DNA of 14,948 nt from an uncultured Peptococcaceae bacterium. GTDB taxonomy: Bacteria; Bacillota; Peptococcia; Peptococcales; Peptococcaceae. Below the pieces are notes generated by a model. The model searched no databases, was not told the origin of the DNA, and worked only from the letters and a program-made list of their open reading frames with translations. Below, in pieces: positions 1 to 6,676 of this stretch (positions are counted from its first letter, which is position 1; the number at the start of each line of letters is the position of its first letter). The DNA lies in assembly GCA_902496505.1 (NCBI GenBank), contig CABVBB010000009.1, positions 1 through 14,948 on the forward strand, written 5' to 3'. A program made the translations under genes and the position numbers.

Positions 1-2
1 CG

Positions 3-1451
3 GACAAACGCTGGGCCATTCCTGAGGAAGCGATGAAGCCCCTCTTGACCCATTGGGAGGGCGGCGGCATGGCGCTGGCCACTGACCGCATCATCGTAGA
101 CGGGCTGCCAGTGGGCTATATGTACCGAGAGGAACCGGTACGGGATGAACCCACCGACAGCGGCTGGCGATTCATGGCTGGCGATGAGAGTGAAGCCTAT
201 ATGGGAGATGCAGAGCATTTCGGCGTCTATGCGCTCAATGTGCTCTGCAATTACGATCCCGAGATCATGCCCTATTTGACAGCGCCTGTGGGCAGCGCCT
301 TTTACCGTGATGCCAAAGGCCAGCTGCAGCCGGATCAAGAACGGCAGGACGCAATGGCGGTGCCTTTTGCGCAGCGAGTGGGGGATTTTTGGGGATGGTT
401 TACTTATTATGAGCCGCTTTTGCAGACGATCATGGCGCAGCCTGACCAGTATCGGCCGCAGGATGTGGTAGCGCTTGTCAGTGAAGGGGCGAATAGGCTG
501 GCTGAGGATGTGCAGTTCAACTTAAGCGGCGATTACCAGTTCACTTTCGTAGTGGACGGTGATTTCTGCCGTTTTTATCTGATGCCTTATGTGGTGGCGG
601 CTATGCCCGAAGCGCTGAAAGAGCGCTGGACCTTCTGGCCCTGGCTCCAGCCCACCGATCAGGCCAAAAGACGCCGCTTGGGGCTATCTCCCGAGCTCCT
701 GGCTTTGGGAGAGATGCAGGTCAGTCTGCGTCCCGCCCAGGAAGCGGGGAAATATGATATCCGTTTTTTCCATCAGGAACTGACGACGATGAACGACCGC
801 GAATGCTACAGTGCCTTTTATCTGATGCTGGAACTGGAGCTGGGCGAGGCGATGGCCTACCTCTATGTCAATGATGCGCAGCGTGTCCCAGAACCAGAAG
901 CGGATATGTTTCCACTAGAGGAACTGGGCACCAAGATCTGCGCGCGGGTCTTGGAAAAGCAGCCCACGGTGGATACGGTGCCGCTGGAGCATCTGGTGAC
1001 TTACGATAGAGTGCCTCAAGAAGGTGAAACGCTGCGCCTGGATGTGGTCCGCGGCGAGACCAGCTATCTGGCGCTCGTCAAGCAGTATGATCAAAATGTC
1101 ACCATGGCAGTGGGAAGCATCGCAGCTTACGGCGCGCAGGCGGTATTTTTGACCTTTGCGCACGACGGAGGATTATCGCTGGATGAGCAGACTGCACTGA
1201 GAGCAGAGCTGGCCAGCCGTTTGGAAACGGAGGTCTTGGGCCAGAGAGGCAGCGGTCAGGAGCTGGGCGTGCTTTTAGGCGGCGCCGACGGCCTCCAGCA
1301 CGGCTATATAGACCTCCTGCTCTATGATACCGAAGCCTTCCTCGCCAGTGTGGGCCGATTGTTGCAGGACTATCCCTACACCTTTTATCTCTCACCCTTT
1401 TATCAGCACGGAACGCTTTTAGAGATCGCAGCTCCAACGGAGAAACAATGA
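3..1451 (+). CDS. DUF2185/Imm33-like domain protein, 5' end probably outside the window
   Basis: The reading frame is open from base 3, and the codons before the first ATG at 33 (reading DKRWAIPEEA) look protein-like, so the gene probably starts upstream of the window. ATG33 (GAGG just before it) and ATG69 (GGGAGG at 55-60, spacing 8) are alternative starts. Counting from ATG33, residues about 14-105 match the DUF2185 / immunity-protein-33 pattern: GYMYREEP, then DSGWRFMAGDESEAYM, then NYDPEIMPYL and PVGSAF. The remaining roughly 360 residues are acidic and soluble, with no signal peptide or membrane segment, and I cannot place them in a family. DUF2185 domains occur in immunity proteins of polymorphic toxin systems and in many stand-alone Bacillota proteins; no toxin gene is visible here, so an immunity role is only a possibility. 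A hairpin terminator follows 12 bases after the stop. Confidence 0.7.
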   Translation, partial: DKRWAIPEEAMKPLLTHWEGGGMALATDRIIVDGLPVGYMYREEPVRDEPTDSGWRFMAGDESEAYMGDAEHFGVYALNVLCNYDPEIMPYLTAPVGSAFYRDAKGQLQPDQERQDAMAVPFAQRVGDFWGWFTYYEPLLQTIMAQPDQYRPQDVVALVSEGANRLAEDVQFNLSGDYQFTFVVDGDFCRFYLMPYVVAAMPEALKERWTFWPWLQPTDQAKRRRLGLSPELLALGEMQVSLRPAQEAGKYDIRFFHQELTTMNDRECYSAFYLMLELELGEAMAYLYVNDAQRVPEPEADMFPLEELGTKICARVLEKQPTVDTVPLEHLVTYDRVPQEGETLRLDVVRGETSYLALVKQYDQNVTMAVGSIAAYGAQAVFLTFAHDGGLSLDEQTALRAELASRLETEVLGQRGSGQELGVLLGGADGLQHGYIDLLLYDTEAFLASVGRLLQDYPYTFYLSPFYQHGTLLEIAAPTEKQ

Positions 1452-1463
1452 TGCCTTTTGATG

Positions 1464-1505
1464 AGAGAGACCCTGCCCGGGTGAAGGACAGGGTCTCTCT
1501 TTTGT
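1464..1505 (+). terminator. Intrinsic terminator after the DUF2185-like gene
   Basis: A perfect 12-bp stem (AGAGAGACCCTG at 1464-1475 with its complement at 1489-1500) encloses a 13-base loop and runs into TTTTGT. It ends transcription of the upstream gene and isolates the sigma-factor operon. Confidence 0.85.
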
Positions 1506-1551
1506 CTAGGCGAAAATGAGCAGCATGATGAAAAAATATTTTTTCCTGCAC

Positions 1552-1582
1552 GCAATCAAAAAGGTCAGCTCAGGTATCTAAT
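1552..1582 (+). promoter_or_regulatory. Candidate ECF-type (self-recognised) promoter of the sigma factor gene
   Basis: GCAATC at 1552-1557, an A-rich start to the spacer, 16 bases, then GTATCTAAT from 1574. This resembles the AAC-type -35 and CGTC/GTCTAA-type -10 elements of ECF promoters, with the usual 16-base spacing, and no good sigma-A promoter is visible in the gap. It would give a leader of about 30 bases. The match is imperfect (AATC rather than AACC), so this is an inference. Confidence 0.4.
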
Positions 1583-1614
1583 GAGTAGAAAAACAGAGCA
1601 AAGGAGGCAGGAGC

Positions 1615-2082
1615 ATGGATAAGCGGGAGTTTGCTGAGCAGGTGGAGGCTGTCAAACAGCAGCTGTACAAAACGGCGTACCTCTATCTGCACAATGAGGC
1701 CAGCGCGCTGGAGGCGGTGGATGAGAGCATCTATAAGGCACTTAAGTCGCTGAAAACCTTGCGGCAGCCAGAGTATTTCACCACTTGGCTGACGCGTATC
1801 TTGATCAACGAATGCAAAAAGGAATTGAAGCGGCTGAGTCGAGTCAGTCCGGCGGAGTATCTGCCTTTTGAAGAGGGAGAGGATGCTGCTTATGATGCTC
1901 TGCCGCTCAAAGAGGCCATCGGCCGTTTGCCCGAGGAACTGCGGGCAGTGGTGATCCTCAGGTATTTTTCCGGCTATACGCTGGCCGAGACAGCCGAGAC
2001 GCTGGGGATCCCGCAAGGCACAGTGGTGACTAGGCAGCGACGGGCGCTGGCTCTGCTCAAATTAGATCTGGAGGAGGCGTGA
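1615..2082 (+). CDS. ECF RNA polymerase sigma factor
   Basis: A 155-residue sigma-70 family protein of ECF size. Region 2 lies at about residues 15-75, including PEYFTTWLTRILINECKKE, a typical core-binding and -10 recognition segment. Region 4 lies at about 95-150, with the family pattern GRLPEELRAVVILRYFSGYT followed by a helix-turn-helix reading AETLGIPQGTV and then RQRRAL. There is no region 3, as expected for ECF factors. The start is fixed by AAGGAGG at 1601-1607, seven bases before the ATG. The next gene begins three bases after the stop and encodes a DUF4179-type membrane protein, the usual anti-sigma partner of SigV/ECF30-like factors in Bacillota. It probably directs RNA polymerase to envelope-stress or antimicrobial-response promoters, including its own. 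The inducing signal cannot be read from the sequence. Confidence 0.93.
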   Translation: MDKREFAEQVEAVKQQLYKTAYLYLHNEASALEAVDESIYKALKSLKTLRQPEYFTTWLTRILINECKKELKRLSRVSPAEYLPFEEGEDAAYDALPLKEAIGRLPEELRAVVILRYFSGYTLAETAETLGIPQGTVVTRQRRALALLKLDLEEA

Positions 2083-2085
2083 ACC

Positions 2086-3468
2086 ATGGACAGAGCAAAT
2101 GAATATCAACTATTGCTGGAGGAATTGGAGCAGACACCGTCTGCACTGGCTGACAGTACACGTCGAGCGCTGCACCGGCAGAAACGCAGGCGTGCGGTCC
2201 AAAGTGCCCTGGCTAGTGTCTGCGCGGTGCTGGTGGCCTTCGTCGTCTTGGTCAACACGTTTCCGTCCTTTGCCTATGCCTGCGGCCGGGTACCGCTGCT
2301 CAGAGACCTAGCACAGGCCGTAGCGCTTTCGCCATCACTGAGCGCGGCAGTGGAGAATCAATACGTCCAGCCTATCGAAAAGGAGCAGAGTGCTGGTGAA
2401 GTGACCGCGCGGGTGGAATACGTCATCGTGGATCAGAAGCAGGTCAATATTTTCTACACCCTGAATTCACCGCGTTATCAGGCCATGACAGCGACGCCGA
2501 GCATTGCAAGCCTCACGGGAGAAGATTTGGAGGGCTACAGCATCTCGACGAGCAATTGGGGGGAGGCCAACGGCGAGCTGCAGCAGTGTACGGTGGACTT
2601 TGTCAATGGCGAGGTGCCGTCGGGGCTGTGTCTGACGTTGGCGGTAGAAGATCATGGCAGCTGGGAAGAGGAGAGTGCCGCCGCCCCCAGGAGAGTTTTT
2701 GACGAAGCAGCAGAAGAAACGCCGGTGGTCTTAGCCGAGCTGCGGTTTGAACTGACCTTTGATCCGGCCTATACAGCCAAAGGTGAGATCATCACCTTGG
2801 ATCAGCCCATTGAACTGGACGGTCAAGAGCTCATCGTGACCACAGCGGAGATCTATCCCACCCATATCCGCATCAATTTCAGCGACATACCGGAAAATAC
2901 CGCCTGGCTGAAAGGACTGTCCTTCTATCTGGAAAATGAAAAGGGGCAGCATTTTGAAGCCATTGGCAACGGCATTAGCGCTACCGGTTCGCCCGATTCA
3001 CCGATGATGACGTCGCACCGCCTGGAGAGCAGCTATTTCTCCGGCAGCCAGCATCTCACCATGCACATTACTCAGGTGACCTGGCTGGATAAAGGGAGGG
3101 AGCGGGTGCGGCTGGATCTCAAAGAGACCGAGGCCGAGCGCTTGCCGCAGGGTGTCACCTTTGCTGAAGCCAAACAGCTGGATGACGGCTGGGAGCTGGT
3201 TTTCTGGGCTAAGCGCTATCAAGAGCATCACAGCTATCAGCTGTGGAGCACGGATTATTACGATGAAGAGGGCCATGCTTACGATACAGGCGGCTGGTCT
3301 TCGGGCGGATCACTTTGGCATGATGAGGACGGCAAACGGGTGGAGGATGAGACGCGATTTGTGACCACCATCCCGCTCAAGGGTTACACGAAGGATGTGG
3401 TCTATCTCTGTCCCAATTATACCCGCATCGTGGATTTGGAGCCAGACGTGAGCGTAGAGATCAAATGA
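2086..3468 (+). CDS. DUF4179-type membrane-anchored anti-sigma factor
   Basis: A 460-residue protein with a short cytoplasmic N-terminus (about residues 1-36, ending in the basic stretch RRQKRRR-like at 27-36), one transmembrane helix at about 37-58, and a large extracytoplasmic part. Just after the membrane, FPSFAYACGRVPLLRDLA and ALSPSLSAAVENQYVQPI are hallmark DUF4179 segments. The C-terminal half (about 215-450) is beta-rich and looks like the DUF5643-type domain often found behind DUF4179. The gene is translationally close-coupled to the sigma gene: GAGGAGG at 2071-2077 lies inside the sigma coding end and the gap is three bases. The inferred role is to hold the ECF factor inactive through the N-terminal tail and release it when the outer domain senses a stimulus. 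A strong terminator follows directly. Confidence 0.9.
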   Translation: MDRANEYQLLLEELEQTPSALADSTRRALHRQKRRRAVQSALASVCAVLVAFVVLVNTFPSFAYACGRVPLLRDLAQAVALSPSLSAAVENQYVQPIEKEQSAGEVTARVEYVIVDQKQVNIFYTLNSPRYQAMTATPSIASLTGEDLEGYSISTSNWGEANGELQQCTVDFVNGEVPSGLCLTLAVEDHGSWEEESAAAPRRVFDEAAEETPVVLAELRFELTFDPAYTAKGEIITLDQPIELDGQELIVTTAEIYPTHIRINFSDIPENTAWLKGLSFYLENEKGQHFEAIGNGISATGSPDSPMMTSHRLESSYFSGSQHLTMHITQVTWLDKGRERVRLDLKETEAERLPQGVTFAEAKQLDDGWELVFWAKRYQEHHSYQLWSTDYYDEEGHAYDTGGWSSGGSLWHDEDGKRVEDETRFVTTIPLKGYTKDVVYLCPNYTRIVDLEPDVSVEIK

Positions 3469-3470
3469 CT

Positions 3471-3518
3471 AAAAAAGCAGGCCGCCGGAGAAATGCTCTT
3501 CTCCGGCGGCCTGCTTTG
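3471..3518. terminator. Bidirectional terminator between convergent transcription units
   Basis: A 19-bp perfect stem (3474-3492 with 3499-3517) has a 6-base loop. On the minus strand it is followed by six Ts (complement of 3471-3476), a strong terminator for the carD transcript. On the plus strand it ends in TTT and can stop the anti-sigma transcript. Confidence 0.9.
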
Positions 3519-3521
3519 GCG

Positions 3522-3685
3522 TTACCAGGTTTCTTTGAGATGTTGGTCGATATAGCCATCTCCCTGCTCTATCGGGAGGTCTAAAGCGTCAGCGATGACC
3601 TGGCGGAACGGACATTGGCTGCCTGCAAGGTGTGGGTATAGGGCAAGCGTTCGACGACTTCCAGCGCTTCTGCACGGTCAAGCAT
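3522..3685 (-). pseudogene. Small gene behind carD, apparently broken by a frameshift
   Basis: On the minus strand an ATG at 3685 overlaps the carD stop by 8 bases and has AGGGAG nine bases upstream. Its frame reads MLDRAEALEVVERLPYTHTL and then AAN, before running to a stop at 3583-3581 (34 codons). Shifting frame near 3615 gives CPFRQVIADALDLPIEQ and then GDGYIDQHLKETW, ending in TAA at 3524-3522, directly before the terminator. Read as one protein of about 54 residues, it fills the whole space between carD and the terminator. A one-base deletion (or a two-base insertion), or a sequencing error, would explain it. I do not recognise the product. The alternative is that neither piece is coding. 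Confidence 0.35.
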
Positions 3686-4193
3686 CAGCTGGGTCTCCCT
3701 GAATATCCAGCTGTCCCATGATAAAGGGCAGCACCTCATCGGGCTGGATCTGCAAAACGTGGGCGAATTCGCTGTAAAGGATATGCTCCGCTTCCTTCAT
3801 CAGCCGTTCGTCGATGGCATGGGGCTTGCGGCCAGCTTCGATCTTGGCTTGGCGGTGGAAGTAGAGCGTCTTGATCAAGCAGATCAGCTCACGGTGGTCG
3901 CCCTGTTTGACGATGGTATTGAATTTTTCTTTGCGCTCTTGGTCATTTTCGATCCAGTTGGCTTCCGTATCGGGCATGAGCTGGATCAATTCGTGGATCT
4001 CAGGCAGAGTGAGCAGCTTGCGCAGGCTGATCTTGTCGCTGTCTACAGGGCAGTAGATGGTGGAATTGCCTTCATAGACAGGCTCGAGTACATAATAAAG
4101 CTTGGGCTCGCCGCCGAAGCTTTCTTCGCGGATGTCCAGGATCCTGCAAACGCCCTGACTGCCATACATGATGGTATCATTGATGTTGAACAC
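3678..4193 (-). CDS. carD: CarD/CdnL family RNA polymerase-binding regulator
   Basis: From a GTG start at 4193-4191 the protein has 171 residues. Residues 1-55 form the RNA polymerase-interacting CarD/TRCF-like domain: FNINDTIMYGSQGVCRILDI, then LYYVLEPVYEGNSTIYCPVD. Residues about 60-171 are the helical C-terminal DNA-contacting part (LRKLLTLPEIHELI, then RKPHAIDERLMKEAEHIL and SEFAHVLQIQPDEVLPFI). The frame is open upstream to an ATG at 4265, but that would add 24 residues unlike the family, and AAAGGAG at 4209-4203 sits nine bases before the GTG, so the GTG is preferred. Known CarD/CdnL proteins bind the RNA polymerase beta subunit and stabilise open promoter complexes, notably at rRNA promoters. 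This gene has its own promoter and a structured leader. Confidence 0.88.
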   Translation of the reverse strand: MFNINDTIMYGSQGVCRILDIREESFGGEPKLYYVLEPVYEGNSTIYCPVDSDKISLRKLLTLPEIHELIQLMPDTEANWIENDQERKEKFNTIVKQGDHRELICLIKTLYFHRQAKIEAGRKPHAIDERLMKEAEHILYSEFAHVLQIQPDEVLPFIMGQLDIQGDPADA

Positions 4194-4202
4194 GGCTATA
4201 GG

Positions 4203-4209
4203 CTCCTTT
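4203..4209 (-). promoter_or_regulatory. Ribosome binding site that sets the carD GTG start
   Basis: AAAGGAG on the minus strand lies nine bases upstream of GTG4193. It rules against the longer ATG4265 start, which has no comparable site. Confidence 0.75.
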
Positions 4210-4217
4210 CGGTGAGA

Positions 4218-4301
4218 GACGGCAGCGTTTGCCGTCAGAAAAAATAAAACGTGCAGCGTCGACAACTGGACTGACGTGTCAGGAGCGACGAACTACACGT
4301 T
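4218..4301 (-). promoter_or_regulatory. Structured 5' leader of carD
   Basis: Two inverted repeats fill the leader between the promoter and the ribosome binding site. The distal one spans 4248-4301 and is nested: AACGTG with CACGTT, CGTCG with CGACG, and at its centre CTGAC-gt-GTCAG. The proximal hairpin (4218-4236) pairs GACGGCA with TGCCGTC around a 5-base loop and ends 8 bases before the AAAGGAG. The positions suggest control of translation or transcript stability, but no known riboswitch class is recognisable. Confidence 0.5.
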
Positions 4302-4312
4302 GTTCTGATCCT

Positions 4313-4343
4313 ATTATAGCACACTTTGGGGGGAGAATGTCAG
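4313..4343 (-). promoter_or_regulatory. Sigma-A promoter of carD with extended -10
   Basis: On the minus strand TGTGC directly precedes a perfect TATAAT (4318-4313). A -35-like CTGACA lies at 4343-4338, a spacing of 19 bases, long but tolerable with a TG-extended -10. Transcription should start near 4306, leaving a leader of about 110 bases. Confidence 0.75.
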
Positions 4344-4379
4344 GGGAAACTGTCAGGAAATTTTCGCCTTTTTGCGGGC

Positions 4380-4413
4380 AAAAAAAGAGCAGCCCCTATG
4401 CAGGCTGCTTTTT
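4380..4413 (-). terminator. Intrinsic terminator after yebC
   Basis: The stem AGCAGCC (4388-4394) with GGCTGCT (4403-4409) has an 8-base loop. On the minus strand it is followed shortly by a run of seven Ts (complement of 4380-4386). It separates yebC from carD. Confidence 0.8.
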
Positions 4414-4422
4414 GGGCAAAAA

Positions 4423-5130
4423 TTATTCTAAATTGGTGTAGACATGCTGCACGTCGTCATCATCTTCTAAGAGATCCAAAAGTCTCTCCAAAGATTTTTT
4501 GTGGCTGTCGTCTACCGCAGTGTAGGTAGAGGGCAGCATGCTGATCTCAGCAGAGATGAAGGTCACGCCGGCATTGTCCAGAGCTTCCTTGACCGCCATG
4601 AAATCTTCTGGTGCCGTGATGATCTCATAAGCTTCCTCTTCAGAAACGAAATCTTCAGCGCCGGCTTCCAAAGCTAATTCCATCAGCTGATCCTCGTCAG
4701 TGTCTTCTTTTTCTACCAGCATAGCGCCTTTGCGTTCAAACATGAAGCTGACGCAGCCAGCTGTACCCAGATTGCCGCCGGCTTTATCCAAGTAATGGCG
4801 GATATTGCCCGCTGCACGGTTTTTGTTGTCGGTAAGCACCTCGATGATCATCGCCACGCCGCCAGGGCCGTAGCCTTCGTAGGTGATATGTTCGTAGTTT
4901 TCGCCTTCGCTGGCGCCGATGCCTTTTTTGATGGCGCGGTTGATATTGTCATTGGGCATATTGTCGGCTTTGGCTTTGTCGATCGCTAGTTTCAATGCGG
5001 CATTATACTCAGGATTGCCGCCGCCTTCACGCGCTGCTACGGTGATGTTACGAGCATGTTTGGTAAATGTAGATGATCTCAGCGAATCCATTTTATTCTT
5101 TTTGCCTTCAATGTTATGAATACGTCCCAC
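4423..5130 (-). CDS. yebC: YebC/PmpR family regulatory or translation factor
   Basis: A 235-residue protein, full length for the YebC/PmpR/TACO1 family. Diagnostic segments run in order: [33 protein letters not shown], the family signature [17 protein letters not shown], then [19 protein letters not shown] and [19 protein letters not shown]. The start codon is GTG (5130-5128) with AAGGGGAG a few bases upstream. The N-terminus lacks the SGHSKWANI form and begins GRIHNI, a variant known in Bacillota. Family members were long annotated as DNA-binding regulators. More recent work assigns some bacterial and mitochondrial members to relieving ribosome stalls on proline-rich sequences, and which applies here cannot be told. 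The gene is monocistronic, with its own promoter and terminator. Confidence 0.95.
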   Translation of the reverse strand: MGRIHNIEGKKNKMDSLRSSTFTKHARNITVAAREGGGNPEYNAALKLAIDKAKADNMPNDNINRAIKKGIGASEGENYEHITYEGYGPGGVAMIIEVLTDNKNRAAGNIRHYLDKAGGNLGTAGCVSFMFERKGAMLVEKEDTDEDQLMELALEAGAEDFVSEEEAYEIITAPEDFMAVKEALDNAGVTFISAEISMLPSTYTAVDDSHKKSLERLLDLLEDDDDVQHVYTNLE

Positions 5131-5161
5131 AAGAATCTCCCCTTCGTTAATTTGACTCTTT

Positions 5162-5191
5162 ATTTTAGCACAAAACCCAGGTCGAGGGCAA
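5162..5191 (-). promoter_or_regulatory. Sigma-A promoter of yebC with extended -10
   Basis: On the minus strand TTGCCC (5191-5186), an 18-base spacer, then TGTGC followed by TAAAAT (5167-5162). The same TGTGC element precedes the -10 boxes of carD and of the promoter at 14783-14811. An inverted repeat (TTTTTCCG at 5195-5202 with CGGAAAAA at 5212-5219) lies just upstream of the -35. Confidence 0.75.
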
Positions 5192-5252
5192 TATTTTTTC
5201 CGGGAATTTCACGGAAAAATGAACAAAGTTTTCGGAGAAACACTTTAGACAG

Positions 5253-5311
5253 CGTTAAGGCGGAAAGATGACCGCTAACGATTGACAAGCCAGGTGGCGG
5301 TGGCTTAGACT
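5253..5311 (+). promoter_or_regulatory. Promoter and adjoining inverted repeat upstream of the 383-residue gene
   Basis: A perfect TTGACA at 5282-5287 is followed after 18 bases by a weak -10, TAGACT (5306-5311). Touching the -35 is an inverted repeat at 5253-5280: CGTTA-ag-GCGG pairs with CCGC-TAACG around an 8-base loop. It could be an operator; the position suggests this but nothing proves it. Confidence 0.5.
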
Positions 5312-5341
5312 GGAAAGCAAAGATCAAGAGGAGGCGGAAGG

Positions 5342-6493
5342 ATGTTTGAGAAATGGCGGAAGGATAAAAAGCAAGATGGGGACAAGGTGTGGGCGGACTA
5401 TCTAGCGTGGGCGTTGGTGCCGACGTCTTTGACGCAGTGTCAGGATCTGCAGCCGCTTTTGGCGCAAAAGCCGTTTCAGGCGCTTTATCAGCAGGCGATG
5501 AGCGGCGAGAAGGAAGGGCGTCAGATGTTGGAACGATTGGCTGGCGTATTGGGTGAGCTGGATGGATTTCAGCGGGCGTTGGCGGCGCATTTGTGCGGGG
5601 CCCTGATCGAGCGGTGGGGCATGAGTCCGACAGCTGACAGGCAGATCGTGGAGGCTTTTGCGAAAATGTGCATACAGGCCTGCGAATTTTTGGCTGGTGC
5701 GCAGAAGCAGCTGGGATGCAGCGATGAGGAATTTGACGTGGAGGCGCTGCAGCAGGCGGACCTAAGCGCTTTGTTTGCCGAGCAGCCGGAAGAGACGCGG
5801 GCTTATCTGGGCTGTGATCTGCTGACGCTGGCAGCGATGGCCGTGATCACCCGCGATCAAAAGGCGCGGTTTTGGCTGCGGGAGCAAAATATTCATCCCA
5901 TTTTGGCGTATTTGGCGCAGTTTAAGGAGAATGTGTATTATGTGCAGGAGGTCTGCCAGGCCTGCATGCAGCTGTCTTTGACTGTGCTGGCGCCTAAGAC
6001 GGGGCACGGACTGCGTCTTGTGGTCAATGATATCAGTAATTGCTTTCATCTGTTCACGCTGCTGGAGGCGGAGTTTTACCGCCAAGGCTGGTTGGAGGAT
6101 CTGGCGAATTACCAGTGGCAGGAGAAAATTTACCGCTTGGCTGCTGGTCTTGAGCAGCCGCGGACAAATGTATCGATCGCTGCCCATCAGCAGTACTACA
6201 CTGTGCAGGCCGTTCAGCCCGATGGCAGCTATCAGGTGACTATCCAGACGGACCAGGGCGTGCAAATGGACCCTGCGGCGCTGGTCTGGGGCGAGATGCC
6301 GCCGGAAGCGATCGCGCCTTTTGAGGGCGAGCGCATCATCATCGTGGACAAAGAAGGCATGTTCGCCGGACGCAGTTGGGATGTGAACTTTATCGCCAAA
6401 TGCCACGACGCGCTTGCGCCCAGCCTCGAGGTGACGGCTGTGCTTTCTGAGGAAGCGTGCCGCGAGCTGTGGGAGAAGATCAAAAGACGTTAA
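5342..6493 (+). CDS. Hypothetical protein, mostly helical N-terminal part and beta-rich C-terminal part
   Basis: I do not recognise this 383-residue protein. The start is secure: AGAGGAGG ends seven bases before the ATG. There is no signal peptide or membrane segment, so it should be cytoplasmic. Residues 1-265 are helix-rich with several cysteines (for example CGALIERWG, CIQACEF, VCQACMQ) but no regular zinc-binding spacing. Residues about 275-350 look like a small beta domain (YYTVQAVQPDGSYQVTIQTD, then EGERIIIVDKEGMFAG). The C-terminus is a short basic helix ending WEKIKRR. It is transcribed alone from its own promoter and closed by a terminator, with carD/yebC divergent upstream and LysR genes downstream. 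The context gives no functional hint. Confidence 0.85.
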   Translation: MFEKWRKDKKQDGDKVWADYLAWALVPTSLTQCQDLQPLLAQKPFQALYQQAMSGEKEGRQMLERLAGVLGELDGFQRALAAHLCGALIERWGMSPTADRQIVEAFAKMCIQACEFLAGAQKQLGCSDEEFDVEALQQADLSALFAEQPEETRAYLGCDLLTLAAMAVITRDQKARFWLREQNIHPILAYLAQFKENVYYVQEVCQACMQLSLTVLAPKTGHGLRLVVNDISNCFHLFTLLEAEFYRQGWLEDLANYQWQEKIYRLAAGLEQPRTNVSIAAHQQYYTVQAVQPDGSYQVTIQTDQGVQMDPAALVWGEMPPEAIAPFEGERIIIVDKEGMFAGRSWDVNFIAKCHDALAPSLEVTAVLSEEACRELWEKIKRR

Positions 6494-6502
6494 AATATCA
6501 TC

Positions 6503-6540
6503 AACAGGCTGATCTTAAGGTGGAGCGGCCTGTTTTTTTA
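6503..6540 (+). terminator. Intrinsic terminator after the 383-residue gene
   Basis: AACAGGC (6503-6509) pairs with GCCTGTT (6528-6534) across an 18-base loop and leads into a run of seven Ts (6533-6539), starting ten bases after the stop codon. Confidence 0.8.
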
Positions 6541-6559
6541 TGCGCTGAGCACGACAGAA

Positions 6560-6614
6560 AAAATAGCCTGCTCTGTGCAAAAAGATGTACAGCGGCGGCT
6601 ATTTTGGATATAAT
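6560..6614 (+). promoter_or_regulatory. Promoter of the tandem LysR genes, embedded in an inverted repeat
   Basis: TGTACA (6586-6591), a 17-base spacer and a perfect TATAAT (6609-6614) make a good sigma-A promoter. A 9-bp perfect inverted repeat, AAAATAGCC at 6560-6568 and GGCTATTTT at 6597-6605, encloses the -35 and ends three bases before the -10. This is where an autoregulating LysR protein could bind; the binding itself is inference. Confidence 0.6.
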
Positions 6615-6676
6615 TTGAGGTGGATAGTGCAGGAAACGGATTGCCGAGCAAAAATAAGATGAAGGCGGTGCTGAGG

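Noticed and set aside
3759..4247. Plus-strand frame of 162 codons opposite carD
   Set aside because: The minus strand there encodes a clear CarD-family protein with promoter and ribosome binding site. The plus frame has neither.
6620..6676. Upstream GTG extension of the first LysR gene
   Set aside because: The GTG lies five bases beyond the -10 box, so it would be at or before the transcript start. The added residues precede the normal LysR N-terminus.
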